DNA of 64,000 bases from G963678255 sp963678255 (GCA_963678255.2 OY782778.1:1-64000); one strand, 5' to 3'. Positions 25,296-34,104 are shown, counted from the first letter of the stretch. A program made the numbers and translations. Notes: generated from the sequence alone by a model not told the origin.

Positions 25296-25392
25296 AATAT
25301 TTTATATCATAAAACAATAAAATTATAGTTAAATAAGGATTTTATATTAGATAGAATTAAATAAGACAAATACACAAGGTGTTTCATAGGAG

Positions 25393-25980
25393 ATAAAAGC
25401 GGCATTGATACATCGCAGATAATAGATAATAGAGGGCGTGCAATTGTTGAGACGCAAAGCATTGTCTTATTTTTGTTAAAATAAACAGGTGTTGTGTGAA
25501 TTATAGAGAAGCAAAGCATTGCGTCTCTACGAAATATTATCAAAAACAAAAACAGAAAGATATGGAATTATCTGGATAAGTAAAAAAGCTTGTAAGCTCC
25601 AAGGGAGGAGTAAGCAAGCAGTAGGGAAGAGGTGGGTTTTGTTTCGGAATATAAAGTAATAATTAGGAGGGTAATTCTGGTGAAAAAAATATAGGATAAC
25701 TGTTGGAACTCGGTATATAGAAAAAATGGGTAGATACGAAGTTCTTTTAATACAGTTGATTGGGGATTAAATAGGGGTTTTGGGAAAAAAATAAAAAAAA
25801 TAAAAAAAATTTAGCAAGGGGGAGAAAAATACACATTTTGGGGGGTAAGAACGTGAGTAATAATATTTTTTTAATATTTTTTTCTGTATATATAACAAGC
25901 ATTTAAGAGCAATTTTACAAATAACTAAACATAATTTTAACAAAACTGCTCCCCTTATATATATAGAGGGTACTATTTTT
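25393..25980. repeat. Noncoding region with palindromes before the 25993 gene
   Basis: It contains an imperfect copy of the GAGACGCAA..TTGCGTCTC palindrome (about 25506-25530) followed by ATTATCAAAAACAAAAACAG, as at 28850. A strongly purine/A-rich stretch follows (25770-25850). No gene or clear promoter is visible, apart from a weak AT-rich region before 25993. Confidence 0.55.
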
Positions 25981-25992
25981 TAAGGAGGAAAA

Positions 25993-26616
25993 ATGAAAGT
26001 CTATTTTAAACCAGGAACAAATCAATTTCCCAAAGGTGGAGAAAAGGATGGGATCGTTTATAGTTATTTCGATGAAGGCAGAGTATGTATCGGCAGGAAT
26101 TATGTCACGGTTAAGGCAAGGCAACAACATGACAACATTGTTTCAATGCAACAATACACACTATCAGTTTGGCAAATATTACCAGAGTCCTTTAAAAAAG
26201 ATCTGGCAAGTTATACTCGCATTTATAAAAAGAGAGGAAGGGCAAGACGAGCTAAGTATATGTCTGCCTACTCTGTTTTTTTAAAGATTACCCATTATTT
26301 GAATAAACACGGTCTGCTTAGTAAAATAAAAGATCAGATACCAGAAGTCTTTTTGCAAAAGTTTAGACAACTGAATGTTTATCTTTGTATTCAAATGAGA
26401 ATTATTCCTTTTATCCCCAATTCCTATCTTTTAAACAGATGCCTACATCAGCAGGTTTATTTTTATATCGAAAATCCCAACTTACACTTTAGCCGTAAAA
26501 ATATTAACTCTCTTTTATTTCATAATCAAGCTTGTTATTTCAAAGAGGAAAAGAGTAATAGGCAAATCGAGGATTTGCAGATAAAAGCTCATATCAGGCT
26601 GTTGCCTGTTTGGTAA
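25993..26616 (+). CDS. Unknown paralogue-family protein with repeat-encoded C-terminus
   Basis: A 207-residue protein of unknown function. Its N-terminal half (FPKGGEKDGIVYSYFDEGRV, CIGRNYVTVKARQQHDNIVS, SVWQILPESFKKDLASY) matches the proteins at 59926 and 61274. The middle has AYSVFLKI and a V-x-x-x-I-x-x-x-x-x-P pattern shared with the 61274 protein. The last 17 or so residues (RQIEDLQIKAHIRLLPVW) are encoded by a hairpin module and the left end of a mini-element; the stop TAA lies within GTTTGGTAA of that end. The original C-terminus has thus been replaced. AAGGAGG precedes the ATG. No signal peptide or membrane segment. A DUF6266-like relation is possible but unverified. Confidence 0.65.
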   Translation: MKVYFKPGTNQFPKGGEKDGIVYSYFDEGRVCIGRNYVTVKARQQHDNIVSMQQYTLSVWQILPESFKKDLASYTRIYKKRGRARRAKYMSAYSVFLKITHYLNKHGLLSKIKDQIPEVFLQKFRQLNVYLCIQMRIIPFIPNSYLLNRCLHQQVYFYIENPNLHFSRKNINSLLFHNQACYFKEEKSNRQIEDLQIKAHIRLLPVW

Positions 26617-26738
26617 AAATGAAACACCTAGTTTTGAGATTGTCCTTTTCAAAAATGATAACTGTTTGAGAAGATAATGGTAGTGCTGACGCACTACAGA
26701 TAATGGCAAATCGAGAATTTGCCGATAATAGATAAAAG
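26560..26738 (+). repeat. Array D: truncated mini-element and hairpin modules
   Basis: A hairpin module GCAAATCGAGGATTTGC and AGATAAAAG lead to a mini-element left part at 26587-26676 with several point changes (CACCTAG for CACCTTG, TTTTCAAAAATGATAACTG). It breaks at the same place as the truncated unit of array A (AGAAGATAATGG) and is followed by TAGTGCTGACGCACTA and GCAAATCGAGAATTTGC hairpins, then IS copy 4. Confidence 0.85.
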
Positions 26739-26863
26739 CTCATATCAGGCTGTTGCCTGTTTGGTAAAAATGAAACACCTTGTTATATCTCTGTAAAAAT
26801 CAAAATATTTTTGACAATTAGTATCAAAATGTTGTATTTATGATCAAAAAGGAGGGACTTAAA

Positions 26864-28192
26864 ATGAGAAAAAAAAATGAGAAAATTGAATCAGCATCTA
26901 ACGAAATTTCAGTAATCAATCATCACTCTGCAGGAATCGATATTGGTTCCAAAGAAAATTGGGTAAGTGTATCTCCTACTATTTGTGAAGATCATATACG
27001 CAAGTTTGGTTCTTATACCTGCGATTTAAATGCTATAGCTGATTGGTTAACTTCTTGCAAAGTAACAACAGTGGCAATGGAATCAACCGGAATCTATTGG
27101 ATTCCCCTCTATGAAATACTTGAATCAAGAGGTTTTAAATTAAGTTTATGCAATGCAAAACATGTTAAAAATGCACCAGGTAGAAAGAAAACAGATAAAT
27201 TTGATTGTGATTGGCTGAGAAAATTACATTCCTATGGTCTCCTAACACCCTCATTTATTCCGGAGAAGAATATACGAGAAATAAAAGTATTAACTCGTTA
27301 TAGAGACAAATTAGTTAAAGAGAATAACATACATATCCAGCATATGCAAAAAGCCTTAACTCTAATGAACTTTTATCTTCATCAAGTCATTTCTGACATT
27401 ACTGGCAAGACAGGAATGAGTATAATAAAAGCAATACTTTCAGGAGAGACAAATCCTGAAGTTCTTGTGTCATATAAAAAGAAAGGTGTAAAAAAAAGTA
27501 ATGAAGAGATCATTAAAGCATTGAGTGGTAGTCTGCAATTTGAACAACTGTACATTCTCAAACAGGCAGTAAATTTTTATGAATTTTTCTTATCAAAAAT
27601 TGAAGAGACAGATTCACAGATTAATAATTTATTTTTATTAATGAGTCAACCAATTGATGAGGACAATATTTCAATTGAAGAAAATGATAGTAATGATATT
27701 AATCATAACATCGTTCAAGCAATAGGTGTTGACTTATGTGAGATACCTGGTCTTAATATACTATCAGTAGAAAAGTTAATTGGAGAGACAGGCTTTGATA
27801 TGAGTAAATGGAAAAATAGTAAAAATTTTACATCTTGGCTTGGATTATCTCCGAATCATAGAATAACCGGAGGGACAGTTTTTCAAAATAGTACAAATAA
27901 AGTTCAAAGTAATGCAGCTTCAATTTTTCGACAATGTGCAACTACATTGAGAAACAGCCATAGTTATTTAGGTGCATTTTTCCGTAAAAAGATGGCACAA
28001 ATTGGTTATCAGAAGGCAATAACAGCTACAGGCAGAAAAATAGCAGTTATCTATTATACAATGATTCGATATAAAAAATCCTATTCTGAATTAGGAGAAA
28101 ATTTTTATGAAGAATTGAATAGAAAGAAAATGGAAGATAACTTTAAAAAATTGGCAAAAAAACTTGGTTATGAAATCAAACAAGTAGTTTAA
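26864..28192 (+). CDS. IS110-family transposase, copy 4
   Basis: The 442-residue product is identical to those of copies 1 and 3. All four catalytic acidic residues are present and the gene is intact, so the element is probably active or was until recently. Confidence 0.95.
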   Translation: MRKKNEKIESASNEISVINHHSAGIDIGSKENWVSVSPTICEDHIRKFGSYTCDLNAIADWLTSCKVTTVAMESTGIYWIPLYEILESRGFKLSLCNAKHVKNAPGRKKTDKFDCDWLRKLHSYGLLTPSFIPEKNIREIKVLTRYRDKLVKENNIHIQHMQKALTLMNFYLHQVISDITGKTGMSIIKAILSGETNPEVLVSYKKKGVKKSNEEIIKALSGSLQFEQLYILKQAVNFYEFFLSKIEETDSQINNLFLLMSQPIDEDNISIEENDSNDINHNIVQAIGVDLCEIPGLNILSVEKLIGETGFDMSKWKNSKNFTSWLGLSPNHRITGGTVFQNSTNKVQSNAASIFRQCATTLRNSHSYLGAFFRKKMAQIGYQKAITATGRKIAVIYYTMIRYKKSYSELGENFYEELNRKKMEDNFKKLAKKLGYEIKQVV

Positions 28193-28205
28193 TTAAAAAA
28201 ATATT

Positions 28206-28351
28206 TTGCAAAAGGCCGTTTTATCATTGGTGGATAAATCCCCGTATAGGAGCTTGGTTGCTTATGCTTTTTTGTTTTGATAACTGGTGAGATATTTGAA
28301 AAAATATTATCCCGAATAGGAGATTAAATAGATTTAATAGCATAAGTGCAA
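28206..28351 (+). ncRNA. Candidate bridge/seek RNA of IS copy 4
   Basis: Identical by eye to the tail of copy 1, with both CCCG-ATAGGAG sites and the long-range stem. Confidence 0.5.
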
Positions 28352-28448
28352 AATATTTTATATCATAAAACAATAAAATTATAGTTAAATAAGGATTTTA
28401 TATTAGATAGAATTAAATAAGACAAATACACAAGGTGTTTCATAGGAG

Positions 28449-28975
28449 ATAAAAGTCAAGCTTCTTCGTTGGTGAATTGCTTCAACATGACAAATATTAA
28501 TAAATGTAATCTTCATTTCTTTTGTCTTGATACAAAATAAACGGAAGCAAAGAAAGTTCAAGCCCGGAAAACCCCTATCGGGGATCTTGATTTTTATCTC
28601 TTTTCATTGAAATATAAATATCTGTATTTTTTTGATGGTATGCTATTTAATCTCCAGTCACTCTCAGAGGCTCCGCCATAGCTTGCCAATGGGTAAGTTA
28701 AATTATGAGGTAAAGCATTGTCTTATTTACGTTCAATTAAACAGGAGTTGTGTATAATTGATGAGACGCAAAGCATTGTCTTATTTATGTAAATTTAACA
28801 GGTATTATGTGCAATTGATAGAGACGCAAAGCATTGCGTCTCTACGAGATATTATCAAAAACAAAAACAGAAAGAAATGTTAAGAAATTCTAAGAAACAG
28901 GTGTCGGCAACACAGGCAAATCAGAGATTTGCAGATAAGAGCTCATATCAGGCTGTTGCCTGTTTGGTAAAGATG
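28449..28975 (+). repeat. Dispersed composite repeat copy 3, palindromes and solo left end
   Basis: 28449-28700 repeats 14090-14350. Next come partial GAGACGCAAAGCATTG palindromes (28763 and 28818-28842). A hairpin GCAAATCAGAGATTTGC leads to an isolated IS/mini-element left end at 28941-28970 (CTCATATCAGG through GGTAAA) which breaks off into GATGGAAAGCATATAGG. No gene is visible. Confidence 0.75.
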
Positions 28976-28979
28976 GAAA

Positions 28980-29116
28980 GCATATAGGTTCACTTTTCTA
29001 ACCTATAAGACCGAGAGAGGCTTAATGAGAGTCAATATATTTTGGACAGTCTCTTCAAGAAGAGAAAGTAACATTCAAAACTTTTGCTTGACAAAGTCAA
29101 TGAAATATCTTTTTAT
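28980..29116 (+). promoter_or_regulatory. Conserved upstream box and promoter of the MCE operon
   Basis: Box AAGCATATAGGTTCACTTTT..GGCTTAATGAGAG..TTTGGACAGTCTC resembles 19757-19843. TTGACA at 29088-29093 is followed after 17 bases by TTTTAT (29111-29116), an imperfect -10. The start codon is 18 bases further on. Confidence 0.55.
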
Positions 29117-29133
29117 TTAGTCAGGGAATAAAT

Positions 29134-30198
29134 ATGAATTATAAATTTAAGTACACTAGTAAGATAGTTGGATTTTTTGTTTTTATAGCAGTGGTAATTC
29201 TATTGATAACGTTCTATTCCATAGCAGTAAATCGGAAGCTTTTTATAAAGAAATTTACATTTAAAACAGTTTTTAATGATGCAATTGGACTAACCACAAA
29301 GACACCGATAATATTCAAAGGTTTTGAAATTGGTGAAATAAAATCATTCAATCTAAGTGATCAGAATATGATAGATGCTGAATTTATAGTTTATGAGCCA
29401 TATAGAAAGAAAATAGTAGTCAATTCAGTATTAAGAAAGACAACGAATCCTTTATCGAATAAAAGTTCAATAGAATTGATACAGGGGCCAGATTTACGAT
29501 TAATCTGCAAAGAAAAAGCATTAATTCCAGAATTGAATACAGCGGTAGGGAAGATGCTTATAGCTAAGAGTAATATTCAGATTTCAGGAGATATCGTTTC
29601 TTCAATTGTTTCTAATTTTAATCAATTTTTATATAATTTGAACAGAGATAATAATCAGGATCAGGGGAGTGTATTCAGAACCCTATACCATGTAGCTAAT
29701 TCATCAGAAAATTTAGAGAAAACTTTACGGTTAATCAATGAAACAATCGGAAAATTGAATAAAGAATATCAACCTAACGATGGAGATTTATTCAGAATCC
29801 TCAATCAATTAGCAAATGTGTCAGAAAAGCTTAATGATACTGCTGATTTAATGAACAAAACTCTTCAATCGACAGACAATTTAGTGAAAACATATTCTAA
29901 TCCCGAAGGTTTAGCCGTTAAAATGATTGACCCTCAGGAAAAGAATATCATTCAGCCCATGAGAATTCTCTTTGAAACTCTGAATCAAAATCTGATAGAA
30001 ATGCAAAAGATACTCTTATATTTTGAGTCTCAAAGTCCTGAAATCAGCTCTATGATCAATGAAACCAAACAAACTCTAGGTAAAGCCCAAAAGACTTTAG
30101 AAGGGGTTAATAACCATCCTTTCATTCGTGGCGGTATTCATAAAGACTTGCCATTACAAAATCCAACCGGAAATCAACGTCCAGATGAAATGCCGTAG
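29134..30198 (+). CDS. MlaD/MCE-domain protein
   Basis: A 354-residue membrane-anchored MCE protein. One N-terminal helix (residues 11-31, IVGFFVFIAVVILLITFYSI) is followed by a single MCE domain at about 42-122 (TFKTVFNDAIGLTTKTPIIFKGFEIGEIKSF..NPLSNKSSIELIQG). The rest is a long helical region with two similar repeats (FRTLYHVANSSENLEKTL and FRILNQLANVSEKLNDTA). Such proteins form hexameric rings that carry lipids between membranes. MlaE permease and MlaF ATPase genes, the usual partners, are not next to it. It starts a plus-strand series of seven genes. A GGGAA sequence, not a strong ribosome-binding site, precedes the ATG. Confidence 0.85.
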   Translation: MNYKFKYTSKIVGFFVFIAVVILLITFYSIAVNRKLFIKKFTFKTVFNDAIGLTTKTPIIFKGFEIGEIKSFNLSDQNMIDAEFIVYEPYRKKIVVNSVLRKTTNPLSNKSSIELIQGPDLRLICKEKALIPELNTAVGKMLIAKSNIQISGDIVSSIVSNFNQFLYNLNRDNNQDQGSVFRTLYHVANSSENLEKTLRLINETIGKLNKEYQPNDGDLFRILNQLANVSEKLNDTADLMNKTLQSTDNLVKTYSNPEGLAVKMIDPQEKNIIQPMRILFETLNQNLIEMQKILLYFESQSPEISSMINETKQTLGKAQKTLEGVNNHPFIRGGIHKDLPLQNPTGNQRPDEMP

Positions 30199-30205
30199 GT
30201 GAATT

Positions 30206-31171
30206 ATGAAAAAAATAATCTATATTATTCTTTGTGTATTAGTCAGCGCTTGTTCAAGTCTTCCTAAAAAAGCTGTCATTAACAATCCTGTAAAAAGTGA
30301 AGCGAATCAGCTATTTCAAAAAGCGTTGAGTATGGAAAAATCAAAGAATTACATTTCTTCAAAATATTATTTTGAATTATCCATGAATAAATATGCATTA
30401 ATTGATGACAGGGAAGGTGTGGTAAAATCTAAACTAGGAGTTGCCAAGCAATACTTAGCTTTGAATAAATCTTCAGAATTTAATAAAATAATGGCTGATA
30501 TTTATGCTGAAACTGGATTATTAAAAAAGAAATTTTTGGTGAATGAATACAATATGCTTAAAATCCAAAGTTATTATAAGTCAGCAGAATATGATTCTTT
30601 GGCAATCGTTCTGAATAAAATGAAGGATAATGAACCAGAGCAACTGTTAAGAAAGTATTCTTGGAAATGCATGCTTTTGAATAAACAAAACAAGATATCT
30701 CATTCTCATTTAAAAAATACAAAAGAGTTAGCTGACAAGCAGTTTAGCCTTTTTAAAAAGAATAAGTTTCATTCCTTAAGTTCATTATCATTTGCATATT
30801 ATGCAGTTGGTTTATCATATTATGATTTAAAAGAATGGGATCGTTCTCTGGAAAGTTTTAATAAAGCCTATGATATAGATTATCTTGATCAGAATTATTA
30901 CAATTTGGCAACAGATAACTATTTTAAAGGTTTGATCATAATGGAAAAGAATGATATTCGTCTTGCCAATCATTTATTTTCCCGTTCAACAGAAATGTTT
31001 TATCAACTCAATGAAAACAATGCTTATCACAAATCAAAATTTAAACAATTTGAAACCCAATACCTATTGACACAGGATAATGCACTGATACAAAACATGA
31101 TCAATTTAAAAAATAACGTAGAGGATCAAAATTTAAAAACAACGATAGAAAACTGGTTAAAAGATAAATAA
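30206..31171 (+). CDS. Lipoprotein with TPR-like helical repeats
   Basis: A 321-residue predicted lipoprotein. The signal peptide ends in the lipobox VSAC, with the lipidated cysteine at residue 16. The remainder is helical with tetratricopeptide-like pairs (ANQLFQKALSMEKSKNYISS, FAYYAVGLSYYDLKEWDRSL, FNKAYDIDY). It lies 7 bases after the MCE gene and 9 before the next, so it is probably co-transcribed and may scaffold an envelope complex with the MCE protein. The exact role is not known. Confidence 0.75.
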   Translation: MKKIIYIILCVLVSACSSLPKKAVINNPVKSEANQLFQKALSMEKSKNYISSKYYFELSMNKYALIDDREGVVKSKLGVAKQYLALNKSSEFNKIMADIYAETGLLKKKFLVNEYNMLKIQSYYKSAEYDSLAIVLNKMKDNEPEQLLRKYSWKCMLLNKQNKISHSHLKNTKELADKQFSLFKKNKFHSLSSLSFAYYAVGLSYYDLKEWDRSLESFNKAYDIDYLDQNYYNLATDNYFKGLIIMEKNDIRLANHLFSRSTEMFYQLNENNAYHKSKFKQFETQYLLTQDNALIQNMINLKNNVEDQNLKTTIENWLKDK

Positions 31172-31180
31172 GGAGTATTT

Positions 31181-31951
31181 ATGCGTAAGATAGTATTAAT
31201 ATTAATGAGTTTATTAATCATTTATTCACTCTTAGCCGTTAATCCACCCAGACCAGAAGTAAAGGATATGTCAGAAGATGCAATGGACGAAATGGAAACG
31301 GGTCAAATGAATATCTATTTTTATAATGCATTGAATGGTCAACCCATAGCAAAAGCACAGGTAACATTTGAAGATATAGGCACATTTATAACAGATAATG
31401 AGGGGAAAGTATCTTTTGAGCCCACAGAGGATAACTATTTTCAGAAACTAGTTTTTAAATCACCTGATTATATTACTTCAGAATTTGAAGTAGAAGTGAT
31501 GGCAGGTACACTCTTTTTTAACAGGTTTAGTATATCTCCAGTCATGGCGATAAATCAATTTAGAGTAATCCTTGATTGGTCAAAAAAACCTCGTGATCTT
31601 GATGCAAATTTTAGAAAAGAAGGATCTTATACGATTTCATACAGAGGGATGAAAACACTTCATGATGGGTCAGGCCGACTTGACCGAGATGATCGAGATG
31701 GATACGGACCTGAAACGATAACCATAGATAAAATAGAAACAAACGCAATCTATGAATACTTTGTAGAGGACTATGACAATCGTCAAGACAGAGAATCGAA
31801 AGCCTTATCCAAATCCAAAGCTCATGTGAAAGTATATGGGAATGGGCGATTATTAAATACCTTTGAGATTCCGAAAAAAGTACGAGGCAATCAATGGCAG
31901 GTATTTCGGATAGAGAACGGGCAGGTGATACCAGAGAGCAGTGTGAATTAG
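31181..31951 (+). CDS. Exported protein with carboxypeptidase-regulatory-like and DUF2135-like domains
   Basis: A 256-residue protein with a signal peptide (residues 1-19). Residues 40-110 look like a carboxypeptidase-regulatory beta sandwich (MNIYFYNALNGQPIAKAQVTF..TDNEGKVSFEP). Residues 125-250 match the pattern of DUF2135/YfaP-like domains: FRVILDWSKKPRDLDANF, then RLDRDDRDGYGPETITI, YEYFVEDYDN, KVYGNGRLLNTF and WQVFRI. The family's function is unknown; the domain is thought to be extracellular. GGAG precedes the ATG. It probably shares a transcript with the two genes before it. Confidence 0.75.
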   Translation: MRKIVLILMSLLIIYSLLAVNPPRPEVKDMSEDAMDEMETGQMNIYFYNALNGQPIAKAQVTFEDIGTFITDNEGKVSFEPTEDNYFQKLVFKSPDYITSEFEVEVMAGTLFFNRFSISPVMAINQFRVILDWSKKPRDLDANFRKEGSYTISYRGMKTLHDGSGRLDRDDRDGYGPETITIDKIETNAIYEYFVEDYDNRQDRESKALSKSKAHVKVYGNGRLLNTFEIPKKVRGNQWQVFRIENGQVIPESSVN

Positions 31952-32091
31952 ATTCAGGAGCAATAAAGAACAAATAAGGATATGCGTAGATAAATCAATT
32001 GAAGGAGAAAGCGAGGCAGCGGTTATTCCCATAAGGAAGGTTATGTAAACCATAAGTAAGAAATATACTAATATAGTTGTAAAGGTTGAAT

Positions 32092-34086
32092 ATGATTAAG
32101 TTAATCCAGAAATACAAGCAGTCTCTGAGAAGAATGTTTTTGACCATAATTTTTTTAATCTATGTTATAACCGCTATGTTAACGATTGTCTTTTTATTTT
32201 TCAGAACTCAAGCCATCAGGAAAGATTATGTTAGTCGTTTTGCCATCGCACAAAACAGATTAGAAAAGAACAGAATTGTCGCCATAATAGATAGAGAATT
32301 AATATTAAGCAGGAAATTAGCTGATGATACACAGATAAAACAATGGATGCAAGATGAGAATAATGAGCAATTAAGAAAACAAGCCAATTGGTCTTTATTA
32401 AGTTATCATAAATTTTTTAGTTCAAAGATCATTTTTTTAGCAGTAAGAAAGAGTCACAATTATTATATCAATAATTTTTCAAAACCGGATATGCATCTAA
32501 AAGAAAACAGTGCTGAGGATCGCTGGTTTTTTGATACAATAAAGAGTAACATTGATTACTCTCTTAATGTAAATTATGATACCGTACTAGATGCGGTCAA
32601 ACTTTGGATTAATGTCATTGTGAGAGATTCAAGAGAAGAAGCTTTGGGAGTGGCAGGTTCAGGAATGGATATAACAGAATTTCTTGGATCAATAGTAGAA
32701 CATAAGAGTCCTGGGATCAATACGATCATTATCAATAAAAAGGGAGAAATCCAAGCATATAAGGACAGACAGATAGTTGAGCACAATGGCAGAGTCAAAA
32801 ATGATAAGGATAAAATCACATTATATCATCTCTTAAAAAATCCAACAGAGCACACAGTTTTGAAGACAGCAATTGAAAAACTGGATAGTCCTAACTCAAC
32901 CGTTCAATTAATCAATCTTACATTGAATAAGAAGAAAGTTCTTTGTGCCTTGGATATAATACCTGAATTAGGGTGGATCAATCTAGTATTTATAGATTCA
33001 GAATCCATCATCAGTGTGAAAGAGTTTTTACCTTTTGGATTTATATTTATACTATCAGTTACATTCATATTATTTAGCATCTATTTTATATTTAATCAAT
33101 TGATATCAAAACCTTTAAAGCGACTAACCCTGATAACAGATAAAATTGCAAATGGGTCATATGATACAGAAATAACCATTGAATCAAATAATGAAATAGG
33201 AAGGCTAGGGAAGTCTTTTAATATGATGTCATCTGAGATAAAAAAATATGTAGGAAATCTTGAAGATATGGTTGAGAAAAGAACAATAGAGCTTTTGAAG
33301 ACAAATATTGAGCTTCAGGAATCGCAAAAAAGAGTGATGGATTCGATCGAGTATGCGAAATTGATTCAGAATTCTATTTTAGCCGATAAGGACGAGTTAA
33401 ATCGGTTTTTAAAGGAATCATTTATATTATATAAACCCTTGGATATAGTAGGTGGAGATTTTTATTATATCAAAGAGATGGATGAAGGTTTTGTAGTTTG
33501 TACAGTAGATTGTACAGGGCATGGCGTTCCTGGAGCAATCATGACGATGCTAGTCTATTCAGCATTGGATAGAGCCTTGGAAGGGTCTTCCCCACATTCC
33601 AGTGCCGAAATTCTACAAAAGCTTCACAGTTTAGTACAGGAGAGTTTAAAGAAACATTCAGACTTTTCTCATCTTGATAATGGATTTGATATAGCTTTTT
33701 GTATGGTAAATACCGCAAATCAAACAATAAAGTTTTCAGGAGCGGGCTTGCCATTCATTGGAGTAAAAGACAAAACAATCCAGGAGTATTCAGGAGAATC
33801 AGTTCATCTTGGATATAAGAGTACAAAAAAGGATTTGGAATTAAAAGAAAAAATAATAGCTATAGATAAAGAAACTACTTATTTTTTAATAACAGACGGG
33901 ATATTGGATCTCCCAGTTGGCGATAAGGGATATGGGATGGGGAAAAGGCATTTCAAAGAGATCCTTGTTCAGAGTTATCATCGAGATATTAGCAAATATG
34001 AGGAAGAGTTAATGAAGATAATAAATTCATATCAGGACAATCATCAAGCTAAAGACGATCTTCTGTTAATGGGATTTAAATTATAA
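32092..34086 (+). CDS. SiaA-like membrane sensor with HAMP and PP2C (SpoIIE) phosphatase
   Basis: A 664-residue sensor phosphatase. Two membrane helices (about 15-40 and 310-335) enclose a 270-residue extracytoplasmic dCache-like sensor (SAEDRWFFDTIKSN..WINVIVRDSREEALGVAGSGMDI is typical). A HAMP domain (KPLKRLTLITDKIANGSYD) and a short coiled coil follow, then a PP2C/SpoIIE phosphatase domain (about 425-664) with GGDFYYI, CTGHGVPGAIMTML and LITDGILDLP metal sites. The architecture matches SiaA of Pseudomonas aeruginosa, which dephosphorylates SiaC. ATG 32092 is preferred over TTG 32086 (AAAGG 6 bases before). The SiaB- and SiaC-like genes follow, making the assignment firm. Confidence 0.87.
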   Translation: MIKLIQKYKQSLRRMFLTIIFLIYVITAMLTIVFLFFRTQAIRKDYVSRFAIAQNRLEKNRIVAIIDRELILSRKLADDTQIKQWMQDENNEQLRKQANWSLLSYHKFFSSKIIFLAVRKSHNYYINNFSKPDMHLKENSAEDRWFFDTIKSNIDYSLNVNYDTVLDAVKLWINVIVRDSREEALGVAGSGMDITEFLGSIVEHKSPGINTIIINKKGEIQAYKDRQIVEHNGRVKNDKDKITLYHLLKNPTEHTVLKTAIEKLDSPNSTVQLINLTLNKKKVLCALDIIPELGWINLVFIDSESIISVKEFLPFGFIFILSVTFILFSIYFIFNQLISKPLKRLTLITDKIANGSYDTEITIESNNEIGRLGKSFNMMSSEIKKYVGNLEDMVEKRTIELLKTNIELQESQKRVMDSIEYAKLIQNSILADKDELNRFLKESFILYKPLDIVGGDFYYIKEMDEGFVVCTVDCTGHGVPGAIMTMLVYSALDRALEGSSPHSSAEILQKLHSLVQESLKKHSDFSHLDNGFDIAFCMVNTANQTIKFSGAGLPFIGVKDKTIQEYSGESVHLGYKSTKKDLELKEKIIAIDKETTYFLITDGILDLPVGDKGYGMGKRHFKEILVQSYHRDISKYEEELMKIINSYQDNHQAKDDLLLMGFKL

Positions 34087-34104
34087 AATTGAAAGGATAG
34101 AAGC

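Larger units (their letters stand above)
23683..25392 (+). mobile_element. IS110-family (IS1111-like) insertion sequence, copy 3
   Basis: A 1710-bp copy in direct tandem with copy 2. The right flank begins ATAAAAGCGGC; beyond this heptamer it does not resemble the right flanks of the other arrays. Ends and inverted pair are identical to copy 1. Confidence 0.93.
26739..28448 (+). mobile_element. IS110-family (IS1111-like) insertion sequence, copy 4
   Basis: A 1710-bp copy, left flank AGATAAAAG, right flank ATAAAAGTCAAGC. Same ends as copy 1. Confidence 0.93.

Noticed and set aside
31611..32053. Minus-strand frames overlapping the DUF2135-like gene
   Set aside because: They are antisense to a well-supported gene and lack any ribosome-binding site or protein similarity.
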